The position numbers and the translations under genes were made by a program. Under the pieces are notes generated by a model. It ran no database searches. It was not told the origin of the DNA and saw only the letters and a program-made list of their open reading frames with translations. Source: Nectonema munidae (taxonomy: Eukaryota > Nematomorpha > Nectonematoida > Nectonematidae). From it: a stretch of 64,000 nucleotides of DNA. Where the stretch lies: the NCBI GenBank assembly GCA_030549495.1, contig JAUIRK010000106.1, forward strand, positions 310,001 through 374,000, in the 5' to 3' direction. Position 1 is the first letter of the stretch; the number at the start of each line of letters is the position of its first letter. Shown here piece by piece: positions 34,001 to 40,311 of this stretch.

Positions 34001-35298
34001 ATTACAAACCAAATACCAGGCTGAGAAATCGCAAGAATAATTTATCTTGAAAAGACGCCAGATGAAGCTCGACATCGTGACCAACGAAATGAGAAGGGAA
34101 AAAATTATAACGTCAGTTTTCAAGACTTGGACAAAAGGAAAAAGAACGAAGATATATTTATGCCGTGTCAAAATTTTTGTAAATAATCTATCTTTTAGTT
34201 CTGTGTGAGCAAATAAGAGAAGTATAGCAGTAATATACGAATGCGTATGTGTTTGCTAGTAGTGTTGCACTACCAACGAAACAACTGGACAAATAGTGAC
34301 GATGATTGATGAGAATATTATTATTAAACTTTAAAATATGTTATGTGCATGCTAGAATCAAATCGCATACTAATGTAGTTGAGTGATATTATGAACAGAA
34401 AGTAGTTACAAAGCTCCTCGAACATGAAATTCATGCACAATTAGTAAAACTTATCATTGATATCCGGCCAATTTATCCAGCCAGATACTGTGCCGGATAG
34501 TAAATTTAACCATCCGGTGCCCCTCTAGTCTCTATGAATTTATCCATTGAGGAAGGAGCGTATAAAAATCTCTCTAGTCATGAAGCTTTTCCATTTTTGT
34601 GAATTCGCAAAGGGAGAAAGTTCCACAGCTCACTTTTAAACAGCCAATGGGGGAATCAAGAACTGAGGACATTTTATATGAGTGCAGAGACTTGCTGTTA
34701 GACCTGCCAGTCTTGAGATTTGTGGCACAGTTCACAGCCAGTGCCGCAAACAATAATTTGTATATGCTGTCACTTTCGTGGTGTATTTGTATAAGAAAGG
34801 TGCTTTATCAAATAGAACACGGTGTCTATTTGATAAGAGTCATTCAGTTAAAAATAATATTTTGTTTGATGAATAGCAGTGTGAGCTTCAGTGTTCGGAG
34901 TCCCTAAAATACAAACTGAGTCTGTCAGGCAACCTCCATTCAAATGATGATCAAGATTTTATGTGTTAATAAGCACATTTAAATGCCTGAAAAGCTTTCG
35001 ATATATTATACAAGATCTGACTTTTATAAAATGGGATAAAAGTTAAAATTAATTTAGATAAAAAATTATATGGATTTAGCCAAATGGCTCAGGAAAAATA
35101 CAGCACAAGCCTGGGTTTCGTATTAAAATAAGACCATTAATAGGTCTAAAAACAAAAGGAAATATACACCTACCATGGTACATCTTCAATCCAATAAGCT
35201 AGAAAATGGCGAACTTCAAATGGAAAGGAGTCATCGTAGATACTCTCTGTTCTGATACTATCACCAAAATAAGTCAACATTTGGGACCACAGAGCCAT
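6804..35298 (-). CDS. STAT: STAT transcription factor (whole gene span, STAT5-like)
   Basis: A signal transducer and activator of transcription: a latent cytoplasmic factor that JAK-type kinases phosphorylate on one tyrosine, after which it dimerises through SH2 domains and binds DNA. Twelve shared coding exons plus one of two last exons were found by reading the minus strand for STAT motifs and checking splice signals. Joined lengths are 2403 or 2514 bases, exact multiples of three, giving 800 or 837 residues against about 790 for vertebrate STAT5. Domains: N-domain 1-127 (FEVRHFLAYWIEDVPW), coiled coil about 130-330, DNA-binding about 330-545 (EQPPQVLKT, SLPVVVIVHGSQ), linker about 545-645, SH2 about 645-740 with Arg668 in FLLRFSDS, and Tyr751 in DGYV. 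The match is closest to the STAT5/STAT92E group by motif memory. No frameshift or stop was met in any exon. Introns carry many transposons. Confidence 0.95.
7065..9610 (+). mobile_element. Penelope-like retroelement (RT plus GIY-YIG), broken
   Basis: Reverse transcriptase of the Penelope type joined to a C-terminal GIY-YIG endonuclease. Landmarks in order: NLSSKPLTKEEI (N-terminal block), ADKGTCFVILD, GLPKIHKP, SFDVESLFTSIP (RT motif A), GNSLSGIIANLVLE (motif B), SVDDIF (motif C), HPYNHKISVASTLFRRAL, then YIGQTTGPLKVRLKEH (GIY-YIG core) with a later glutamate in the ESWF motif. It lies antisense within the last introns of the STAT gene, so it does not supply host coding sequence. The frame is interrupted about six times, so it is an inactive, moderately old copy. 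The 5' limit is uncertain; a hammerhead-like motif lies near the 3' end. Confidence 0.92.
9569..9612 (+). ncRNA. hammerhead-ribozyme-like motif at the Penelope 3' end
   Basis: The order is TTGATGA (9571-9577), a short self-complementary stem (AGATC ... GATC), then GAAA (9595-9598). This is close to the hammerhead core CTGATGA-stem II-GAAA. Hammerhead motifs are a known feature of Penelope-like elements (established knowledge). The first core base differs from the consensus and I could not establish stems I and III, so this may be a relic. Confidence 0.4.
9613..10769. other. STAT intron or 3' region, nothing recognised
   Basis: AT-rich sequence between the Penelope-like element and STAT exon 13a. 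If exon 13a is used it contains that transcript's 3' untranslated region; an AATAAA on the minus strand near 10,388-10,395 could end it. No repeat structure was identified. Confidence 0.4.
10770..10878 (-). CDS. STAT: STAT exon 13a, candidate last exon
   Basis: The acceptor TTGTTTTAG precedes base 10,878. One base completes Ser765, then 35 residues (ARSSTENLILDEPDHQ to IFFDEIS) and a TAG stop. The acidic, Ser-rich tail suits a short STAT transactivation domain. The phase-2 junction with exon 12 is exact, and this is the nearer of the two candidate last exons. Confidence 0.7.
11499..11769 (-). CDS. STAT: STAT exon 12 (SH2 end and phosphotyrosine)
   Basis: Acceptor TTTTTCAG before 11,769; proposed donor GTTAGT after 11,499. 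Encodes residues 676-764: ALTIAWV, WNLKPFTVRDFNIRPLGDR and the DGYV motif with the predicted activating Tyr751. The donor is inferred: the frame stays open to a stop at 11,405, so a retained-intron form with a third C-terminus is possible. Confidence 0.9.
11822..12218 (-). CDS. STAT: STAT exon 11 (linker and SH2)
   Basis: Acceptor TTTCTTCAG, donor GTTCTT. Residues 543-674 include the STAT linker signature FTFWQWF, KPHWHDCTILGF, and the SH2 core NTFLLRFSDS with the phosphate-binding Arg668. Ends in phase 1. The intron to exon 12 is only 52 bases. Confidence 0.97.
14025..14240 (-). CDS. STAT: STAT exon 10 (DNA-binding domain)
   Basis: Acceptor CCTTTTTAG, donor GTAAAT. Residues 471-542 begin QLKKIKRQEKKG and contain the diagnostic SLPVVVIVHGSQ and SILWDNAFSE blocks. 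Phase 0 at both ends. Confidence 0.97.
14378..14518. mobile_element. piggyBac-type MITE, copy 1 of 3
   Basis: Bounded by TTAA at both ends with CCCATT ... AATGGG inverted ends. The body shared with the copies at 19,750 and 61,129 contains GGAACATAAGTAATTTCATC. TTAA duplication plus CCC termini are the mark of piggyBac-derived MITEs. This copy has diverged most from the other two. Confidence 0.85.
14609..14869 (+). CDS. hypothetical 86-residue ORF in a STAT intron
   Basis: An ATG-initiated plus-strand frame, MIEELENGKSYSIKERSFDG..., hydrophilic and free of the low-complexity look of neighbouring random frames. A possible donor (GTAAAAG) lies inside it. No domain recognised and no partner exon found. 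It may be a nested gene exon or chance. Confidence 0.2.
   Translation: MIEELENGKSYSIKERSFDGTESIQVDYLQASCNRQTFSDKTKSIVEMSSKFRKRVKEIRSNLNGRKINQNICQQNKYKSNIKFIS
15115..15420. mobile_element. MITE, second copy of the TAGAGATGTATCGGAT family
   Basis: Reads as the reverse complement of the repeat at 51,904-52,302: matching blocks include GATATCATAATTGCTATTCTAA, a run near GGAGAAGATGTCAATG, and the terminal GGATACCAGATATATCTCTA. No coding capacity. Confidence 0.6.
15642..15775 (-). CDS. STAT: STAT exon 9 (DNA-binding domain)
   Basis: Acceptor TATTTCTAG, donor GTTTGT. Residues 427-470: EAKEIVDTGSPVPS ... GQILNNIGVLQ ... FKNM, aligning with the STAT5 stretch around GEILNN and HFRNM. Starts by completing Ala426 and ends in phase 0. 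Confidence 0.95.
15828..16132 (-). CDS. STAT: STAT exon 8 (coiled-coil end, DNA-binding start)
   Basis: Acceptor TTTCACAG, donor GTAATT. Residues 325-425 include LLLQIPLP and the family hallmark EQPPQVLKTNTRF. The intron to exon 9 is only 52 bases. Confidence 0.97.
16191..16348 (-). CDS. STAT: STAT exon 7 (coiled-coil domain)
   Basis: Acceptor TTTTTGAACAG, donor GTAACG. Residues 272-323 contain NEKLLHWKLRERS, which matches the last coiled-coil helix of STATs (DEELIQWKRRQQ in STAT5, from memory). Phase 0 in, phase 2 out. The intron to exon 8 is 58 bases. Confidence 0.93.
16893..17441. mobile_element. MITE with about 50-bp inverted ends
   Basis: Left end carries tandem units of AATTAAAAAGTAGGAAAAA followed by TGCCCCC; the right end is their inverse. 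The 550-bp interior is AT-rich and non-coding. Superfamily not assigned. Confidence 0.65.
17442..18240. other. STAT intron sequence, nothing recognised
   Basis: AT-rich intron without clear repeat ends or coding signals. Confidence 0.4.
18250..18610. mobile_element. MITE-like element carrying a 42-bp minisatellite
   Basis: The left end GGTCGACAGATATTTCGCC and the inverse of the right end (GGTCCTCGGACATTTCGCC) form imperfect inverted ends. Between about 18,430 and 18,605 lie four units of 42 bp, each carrying GTCTTATGAAAATAA and GAATTGTCCATG. The apparent protein frame here is only the repeat read through. Confidence 0.6.
18611..19126. other. STAT intron sequence, nothing recognised
   Basis: AT-rich intron; no repeat or coding structure seen. 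Confidence 0.4.
19135..19333. mobile_element. hAT MITE of the CAGTGGCGTAGCC family
   Basis: Ends CAGTGGTGTAGCCA and TAGCTACGTCACTG are near inverses. Flanks GACAGAAG and GAGAGAAG match at 7 of 8 bases, the hAT duplication length. Related by its ends to the element at 36,627-36,829. Confidence 0.75.
19334..19749. other. STAT intron: GA-rich stretch and G-run
   Basis: Purine-rich sequence around 19,335-19,500 (repeats of GAGAG/AAGAGAG) and a G-run at about 19,705-19,725 followed by CGAAGCCCC. No gene recognised. Confidence 0.4.
19750..19887. mobile_element. piggyBac-type MITE, copy 2 of 3
   Basis: TTAA at both ends with inverted termini CCCATTTA ... TAAATGGG. Very similar to the copy at 61,129-61,266 over its full length. 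Confidence 0.9.
19888..20963. other. STAT intron sequence, nothing recognised
   Basis: AT-rich intron between a MITE and the hAT element. No coding or repeat structure identified. Confidence 0.4.
20972..22171 (-). mobile_element. hAT transposon, 3' half of transposase only
   Basis: Inverted ends CAGTGGTTCCCAACC and CAGGGTTCCCAACC, with an exact 8-bp target duplication CTTTAGAT on both sides (20,964-20,971 and 22,172-22,179). The minus-strand frame 21,457-21,966 is the hAT C-terminal dimerisation region (LCESRFSTFLSIKTKSRNRLS), similar to the ZBED5/SCAND3-type transposases. The N-terminal and catalytic parts are missing, so this is an internally deleted, non-autonomous copy. A tRNA-like block is nested at 21,329-21,400. 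Confidence 0.92.
21329..21400 (-). tRNA. tRNA-like relic or SINE head (Lys-CTT-like)
   Basis: The minus strand gives 72 bases beginning GAGCC and ending GGCTC, with a B-box GGTTCGATCCC, an A-box-like TGGTTGTTAGG and a CTTAA loop between CTC and GAG. The T-stem is too short for a good tRNA, so a pseudogene or SINE head is more likely than a working gene. Confidence 0.35.
22268..22372 (+). repeat. tRNA-derived SINE fragment
   Basis: Shares the AGTTCGATACAAGCG ... TTGTGCCTT body with the SINEs at 6.2 and 49.8 kb. The head is poorly conserved (GGTTTCGAAGCCC near the B-box place). Confidence 0.6.
22424..22772. mobile_element. MITE with about 85-bp inverted ends
   Basis: Left arm GATCTAAAATTTTTATGGGTGAGAAGGG ... 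and right arm CCCTTCTCACCCAGAAAAATTTTAGATC are inverse copies of one another, with AATTTACAGTAATAGTT near the inner edge of the left arm matched in inverse on the right. Non-coding; superfamily not assigned. Confidence 0.7.
22773..23669. other. STAT intron sequence, nothing recognised
   Basis: AT-rich intron; the short frame at 23,431-23,628 has no recognisable domain. Confidence 0.4.
23670..23890 (-). CDS. STAT: STAT exon 6 (coiled-coil domain)
   Basis: Acceptor TTACAAAAG, donor GTGAGT. Residues 199-271, HYKLESVSEKLTSLML to SHILQESH, are helical and charged, as the STAT coiled coil requires. Assignment rests on phase (2-base start, phase 0 end), strand and position between exons 5 and 7. 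Confidence 0.85.
23891..25891. other. STAT intron 5, nothing recognised
   Basis: AT-rich intron of 2.0 kb. A 67-codon minus-strand frame at 24,517-24,720 was considered and not accepted as an exon. Confidence 0.45.
25892..25973 (-). CDS. STAT: STAT exon 5 (coiled-coil domain)
   Basis: Acceptor AAATCTTAG, donor GTATGT. Residues 171-197 begin DMANALKVLQQKQEAF, matching the STAT5 heptad region NELKKLQQTQEYF. Phase 0 in, phase 1 out. The intron to exon 4 is 77 bases. Confidence 0.95.
26051..26179 (-). CDS. STAT: STAT exon 4 (N-domain to coiled-coil link)
   Basis: Acceptor TTTCTTTTTAG, donor GTAAAC, 43 codons, phase 0 at both ends. Residues 128-170 (NFTSEKVYTSSISSPV to SVENGTK) are weakly conserved; the assignment rests on splice signals and exact phase between exons 3 and 5. 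The intron to exon 3 is 60 bases. Confidence 0.88.
26240..26326 (-). CDS. STAT: STAT exon 3 (N-domain)
   Basis: Acceptor AATATTTAG, donor GTTGTA, 29 codons. NTYRNNPMALVKKVQIVLEY matches the STAT5 segment NTYDRCPMELVRCIRHILY (from memory). Confidence 0.95.
27900..29530 (-). pseudogene. broken copy of a repeat-family gene of unknown function
   Basis: In STAT intron 2. Pieces in order match a protein family that I recall as multi-copy in arthropod and other invertebrate genomes: a Cys-rich N-terminus (CKHKLDSFC ... AYYKYFG), a WFEPTDHSTNCFFC block, FPNQNEINDLIRDMGL, KALLLHNQNKLPTIPLAHS, LMPPLHIKLGLM and FFSEEQGEKFHQDLKE with RYQGHCDENMMGDY. Its function and element class are unknown to me. The copy is broken several times and cannot be active. 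No terminal repeats were found. It is probably spread by a transposon, judging from copy number elsewhere (recollection, not tested). Confidence 0.75.
29531..30296. other. STAT intron 2 sequence, nothing recognised
   Basis: Very AT-rich intron sequence with poly-A and poly-T tracts only. Confidence 0.4.
30297..30425. repeat. possible small MITE (GGAGTCGAAGTC type)
   Basis: Left GCTGCGAAGTCAAAGGG and the inverse of the right end, GTTGCGGAGTCGAAGTC, are similar, with ATATCC inside both. Weak evidence; no target duplication seen. Confidence 0.3.
30771..30939 (-). CDS. STAT: STAT exon 2 (N-domain)
   Basis: Acceptor TTTCACCGTAG, donor GTATTT. One base completes Trp42, then residues 43-98 (HDVNTENLEHLSF to ATSKSFE). 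It joins exon 1 to give WIEDVPWHDVN, the counterpart of WIESQPWDAID in STAT5. An alternative acceptor 30 bases upstream (TTTTGTTAG) exists but breaks that match. Confidence 0.95.
31000..32118. other. STAT intron 1 sequence, nothing firm
   Basis: Intron sequence. A somewhat GC-richer block at about 31,600-32,000 contains CGCTAAAT and TTAGCGA motifs and could be a worn transposon, but no ends were established. Confidence 0.4.
32127..34527 (-). mobile_element. hAT transposon with BED finger and transposase, decayed
   Basis: Ends TAGGGGTGCAC and TAGAGGGGCACCGG (inverse), flanked by an exact 8-bp duplication GTCTCTAT (32,119-32,126 and 34,528-34,535). Minus-strand frames give, in order: a BED-type zinc finger (SFIWRLFKI ... 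TTPLQNHAK), HFSMAEVDGFIGLM, the first catalytic block FTSDIWTC, VRDGAKNM (second acidic block), CVLPTVLDPRFK, and the C-terminal dimerisation block ELELYL ... CPLQYWK. The frames shift several times, so it is inactive. Subterminal CCGGATA motifs recur near both ends. It lies in STAT intron 1, same strand as the host gene. Confidence 0.95.
35174..35298 (-). CDS. STAT: STAT exon 1 (start of coding region, N-domain)
   Basis: ATG at 35,298, donor GTAGGT after 35,174. Residues 1-41: MALWSQMLTYFGDS ... FPFEVRHFLAYWIEDVP, the STAT N-domain hallmark (FPIEVRHYLAQWIE in STAT5). The frame stays open upstream to a possible acceptor (AATTTAG at about 35,336), so a 5' exon with an earlier start or untranslated leader is possible. 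Confidence 0.93.
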
Positions 35299-35339
35299 TA
35301 GAATGCTTATCAACGGTGAACGACAACGATAATCCTAAA

Positions 35340-36098
35340 TTAATATAGGGGATAATATTAGTGTTAAATAATTTCCAAGTTAAAATCTTATTTTCATCTA
35401 TATTTTAAATTATTGTTGCGCAACCTTTTCATATCGAACGCTCACCATGACGACATTTACAAAATATAATAGAATAAATTTTCTTTCGAAATGTACAAAA
35501 AAGTGGTATATAAAGATTTATCATTAAAATTTAATATAAAATATAATGGCAGAATTGAGTATTTTTTCCTAACATACATCATCCATGAGATACGCCTTAA
35601 ATCTGAGGTTTTTCTTCCATATTTCATCTGCTTTATCAGACATAGGATGCATAGTTGTCTTCTTTCATTATAATTATATTATTTTTATCTTACCTCAAAT
35701 CATTAAATAACAGTCATATGTTAATCAAAAAAATTTTAATTTTCTAACTCATTTTTACATTAACTTCCTTAAATTTATATTTTACAATGAAAAAAATTCA
35801 TCTAAAGTAAGCAATGCATAGAACATATTTCAAGATGTTAATAATGAACAATAGAGTAGGAAACCCCTATCTGTTATGAGTAAGAACATTTTCTTGGAGG
35901 GGCTGTTACTATTTTTTTCATTGATTTGAAATTTTCCTTAAATGATATAGGAACATTTGTGTTAAGATCACTAACGTAAATTTGATATGCCTTTAGATCC
36001 CCTATTTCATTTTAAAGGACACAGACGATTCCTTGATGTTAACCCATTTCACCCCAAAAAAGAGCACACGAGATTAAGTAATTTGATATAAAAGTACC
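35340..36098. other. 5' side of the STAT gene, nothing recognised
   Basis: AT-rich; would contain the leader or promoter of STAT if no far 5' exon exists. No core promoter motif stands out. Confidence 0.35.
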
Positions 36099-36201
36099 TT
36101 AGCCCTTTCAGGCGCCATGGGACAGCGGTGTCATAAAAATCATCTCCTTAAGTTATAATAAAAACTCATTGAGATGGAAAAGCAATGCCTGAAAGGGTTA
36201 A
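36099..36201. mobile_element. short TTAA-type MITE
   Basis: Inverted ends CCCTTTCAGGC and GCCTGAAAGGG, bounded by TTAG on the left and TTAA on the right. This is the pattern of a piggyBac-derived MITE with one changed base in the left target site. A different family from the 14.4/19.8/61.1-kb set. Confidence 0.65.
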
Positions 36202-36626
36202 AATCAAGAAATTATCTTCGCTAGTTTAGGTATTGCTAGTTTAGCTTCCCAAAAGTTAAATTCTGCATGTTATTGATTTGAATCATTATAGATTTTGTAA
36301 TTAAATAAATGAATTTATTATACTGAACGAATTTTGTTTTTTATCAGATGCACTCTTGAAAATTTATATTTCCATACAGTTTAAAACGCATAATGCTTTT
36401 GTATCTATTTTATTAATAAAGATCACAACTTAATAAAAAAAATTTTATTTGAAAAATATCCTTCAAAATTAAAATAATTTTTTAATATCAAATAAGATCA
36501 TAAGAAAAATTAATTAGTAACATAATAAAATGATCAATAAGTTTCGCTTTAATATCGTCAACATAGTAGTTCTTTGAGGAGCCATATAGTTTTAAGAAAG
36601 GAGCATGTAACTTGTCTACAGAGATG

Positions 36627-36829
36627 CAGTGGCGTAGCCAAAAAATGGAAGTTGGGGGGGGGGGGGGCAGGCAAGGAATTTAGGGGGGCATGCAAGGAAT
36701 TTAGGGGGCAAGCATATTGTAAATAAAATTATTTGGGGGGGGGGGGGGGCAGAAAATGTATTTGGGGGGGGGGGGGGGGGGGGGGGGGGCACTGCCCCCC
36801 TTGCCCCCCCCCCTCTGGCTACGCCACTG
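36627..36829. mobile_element. hAT MITE with long poly-G tracts
   Basis: Perfect inverted ends CAGTGGCGTAGCCA and TGGCTACGCCACTG, flanked by an exact 8-bp duplication CAGAGATG (36,619-36,626 and 36,830-36,837). The interior holds G-runs of more than ten bases at about 36,653, 36,735 and 36,764-36,789. No coding capacity; proline-rich frames across it are an artefact of the G-runs. Confidence 0.92.
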
Positions 36830-36837
36830 CAGAGATG

Positions 36838-38661
36838 TAACATTTTCCAAAGAGTTGGTGTAAAAATCTAGTATTGACTCTTTCAAAAAATATTTTAACG
36901 TGAAGAAACTCGGGCCTTGTGAATGAAAAATGTTTGAATGTTTATCATAAATAAGATTTCAATCATCAACTCACAAACACGGAAACAAATCTGAAAAATT
37001 TTCAAACTGGAGTTACGATAGTTATCAAAGATAATATTTAAAAATTTCTCAAATTTTTTTTTATAAATGTGAATTGAATTTGACCATTTTTTACTTTGGC
37101 AATAAAAATAAAGATCCAATCACAAAAAGGTATAATGTGACATTGATAGCAATTGTAAGGTTAAGTTATGAATATGATACCCGAAATATCTGAAGATGAC
37201 AAGTAAAATTCATATAGATCGATCTTAAATCGATTTTCTTAAGACTTCAAGAAAATGTCAACTGATAAAGTAAAATCTCATCGATTTAGAAACAAATTCT
37301 AGACAAATGGTTGTGAAATTAATTAAAAAAATATTTATAAGAAAACTCATAATGATATCATATAAAAATTTCCTATACTCAAAAATGTGCCAAATACACC
37401 CTTCTAAACTAAAGTATGGCCACTACACCTTTTAAAAAATTTTAGCAAAATTTTGGAACCTACTCCCTCAAAGAAAGTGTGGGCCCTCCATTCTCTAATG
37501 AAAATCATGGCCCTCCCCCAGTATTTCCACTAAGATTTATCAGCACTTCACGGCCAAAAAATCGCCAATTTGGAAAGGATCAGTGTGGAGAAATAACAAG
37601 GTTAAGGCAATGGCCAAATTTTAGATACGCACAATAAAGACATGGGTTGATGTTGATATTCCTTACAAAATGATATATTTGCTCATGATCTTATATATTT
37701 ATATGGGACACCATGTCACATTGTAAAAATTTTCAATATAAAAATAAAAATTTTCTTAGTAAAAATGATTTAACCAACATTATTTTTAGTACACTATTTG
37801 TAAAGTAAAAAATTAGTTTACTGGAGAGTCACATAATCAATAAAAGATAGAAAATATTTTTTTCAAAAAAAAATTAAGCCTTAAAACAAAATAGAATAAA
37901 TAAAGGCAATTTCAATATTTTTGGAAACAAAAAAATTCTTACAGTACTTACAAAAAATATGTTTTTATTTTTAGTACAAATATGTCTAAGTTGTCTTTTG
38001 TCACTAAAGACCGGAAAATAAGAATAAATGTTTTTCTTAAAAATAGAAAAGTTAAAATTTTTTCTAAAAATGTAGTTATTCATTCTTTTTGTGGCGATAA
38101 TTTGCTTGAACTGCAGTAAGGATTAGAAATAGGAATTAATCAAATGTCTCAAATAATTCAAAATACTTAAATAGTAGTTATGAGTTGACATATAATCAAA
38201 ATTGTAATAGCTTTTGAATTGAATAGATAAGTCACCTCCTATATATATAGTTAGAATTGTCTCAGCAAAGCAGTCTTTTACAGCACACTTCTTTTTTCTT
38301 AGCCTAAAATCAGTAGGCTTTGTGAAATCTAAAATAATGGTCATAGGCAGACGGGATATCAAACCGTTTACAAAGATCTTAGGTTTGATAGCAAACCATT
38401 TCCCCTCTTTGCATGTTATCTTTTATCAAAAAAGTTGAAAGAAACTTTCTATTAGAACGAAAAATGTTAGTAAAAAAAATTATTAGAGAGGTTGTGATGG
38501 AGCAATAAAAATTTACCTTATGGAAAAAATTTATTATCTTATCAGAAGAGGCGTGATCATTTACAGAGCATCAATAGTAATTGGTGTGTGAATAGAGAAG
38601 AAACACATGTTACACACATATAGACATATAACTTATGAGACAGTTTTGTTTCCAATATATG
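36838..38661. other. intergenic, no gene seen
   Basis: AT-rich; a C-rich patch at about 37,400-37,510 looks like part of a worn repeat but has no defined ends. Confidence 0.4.
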
Positions 38662-38669
38662 GCATAAAT

Positions 38670-40303
38670 CAGAGCCGGATTAACCATTAGGCAAACTAGG
38701 CATGTTCCTTGAGGCCACGAAAAATCAAAGACCACTTTTTTTTAGGATCAGTTATGTGAAAAAAATTAATTTTTTTTAGTTTGTTTTTAGTCAGTTCAGA
38801 AAATTTAAAGGATTAAAATTTGAGATATAATCTCATTGATTTTAATTCTATTTGAGAATTTGAGATAATAAATAAAAAATTTGAATTATAAAAAATAATT
38901 GATTTTAATTTATTATATTTTATTAAATTTGTTTGATAAACTTATTCTTAAATAAAATGGCGCTGCCCTGTTTTTTAGTTTTGAAAGTAAGTGGAAAATC
39001 GTTTTCAATTTTAAAAACATTTGATATATTGAGTTTTTTTATTTTTCTTCAGAAATACTTAAATTCTTTAATTTACATTCTTTTTCATGTCAAAACGTAA
39101 AAAGTGGCTGGGAAAGAGCTCAAGAATCGAAGAAGAAAAAGGAAAAAGAAGACTTCCTTCTGGCCAAAATTCGTAAATTAACTTCATTTTACCAGTTTGT
39201 TGATAAAAAAGATAAAGAAGCTGAAACACAAGTGAAAGCCTAAAAAACGATTATCCTGTTTTTTCTCAACCTGAAACTGAGCAGGACAAAAGTTATAGCC
39301 ATGATTTTGATGATGTAGGATCTTCAACCAGTACAGACATTCAGAGTTTATAATCAATTCAAGTTATACCAAATGATGTTGGTTTGTTGGAAAACATAAC
39401 AGAGAAAATGCGTGATGTACTCATTAGTACTGGTATAGACCACTTTCGAAATAAAGCAAATGAATATCCAGAAACCAAACGTGAATATTCTGGGGTGAAC
39501 CGCTTTCAATCCTGGTGCATTTCCATGCGTTTTACCAAATGGGGAGGTTGTCGATCGTGATGGTTTGTTTATTCTCCATCCAGGGATAGTTTATTTTGCT
39601 TTCCATGTATTTTGTTTTCTTCAGATAGAAGTTTAAAATTTGGTACATTAGGAGATAATGCCTAGAAAAATATTAATCAAGAAAATTCATGAAAGGAGAG
39701 GAAAACATATTGACTCTATTATGACTATAACTAACCGCTCTTCTGCTGTAGGCCGCATTGATGAAAAGTTATACAAAAATATTTGCGAGCAAAAAAAGTT
39801 ATTGGAAAAATGTGCTTTTACGTTGTGTTGCAACAATTAAATTTCTTTGTGAAAGGGGTTTACCACTTCGGGGAAGCAATGAGATTACCGGTTCTAGAAG
39901 CAAAGGAAATAACTTTCACTTATGTGTATTGAAGGAGAGTTTCTAGATGAAATCGACTTCACCTCAATATAGATGAATTTGCTACAATAAAATCTAGAAA
40001 AGTCAAAATTTGAAAATGTGCAATATTAAAATCTAAAAAGTTGAAATTTTAAATTGTGAAATATTTTTTTTTAGATTTTAAAATTTATATTAATTCATAT
40101 CAGGCCTGTAACTATGGAGAGACATCAAAAAAACTTTTTCGATTAGCTTATTTTGGTAAAAATTCAAATGTTTCCAAAATGGATTTTGCTCTCCGAGAAA
40201 ATTTTTGTAACCCCCTCCCCTCTTGAATTTTTCTTCTCACGGGCTTAGTTCAGGCCAATCATAAAGTGTGCCCTGAGGCCACGAAACCCTTAATCCGGCA
40301 CTG
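38670..40303 (+). mobile_element. hAT transposon (ZMYM1/TTF-type), decayed
   Basis: Ends CAGAGCCGGATTAA and CAGTGCCGGATTAA (inverse), with an exact 8-bp duplication GCATAAAT (38,662-38,669 and 40,304-40,311). Plus-strand fragments between 39,080 and 39,980 match the N-terminal half of ZMYM1-like hAT transposases: a Lys-rich start, REYSGVNRFQSWC, a WFVYSPSRD block and FCFPCILF. Frames are broken many times and the catalytic half is missing. Confidence 0.88.
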
Positions 40304-40311
40304 GCATAAAT

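Noticed and set aside
34599-34907. 102-codon plus-strand frame next to the hAT element
   Set aside because: No domain, no splice partner, and it lies in a STAT intron with repeat-like surroundings.
36616-36886. Proline-rich frames
   Set aside because: They are the poly-G tracts of a hAT MITE read on the other strand.
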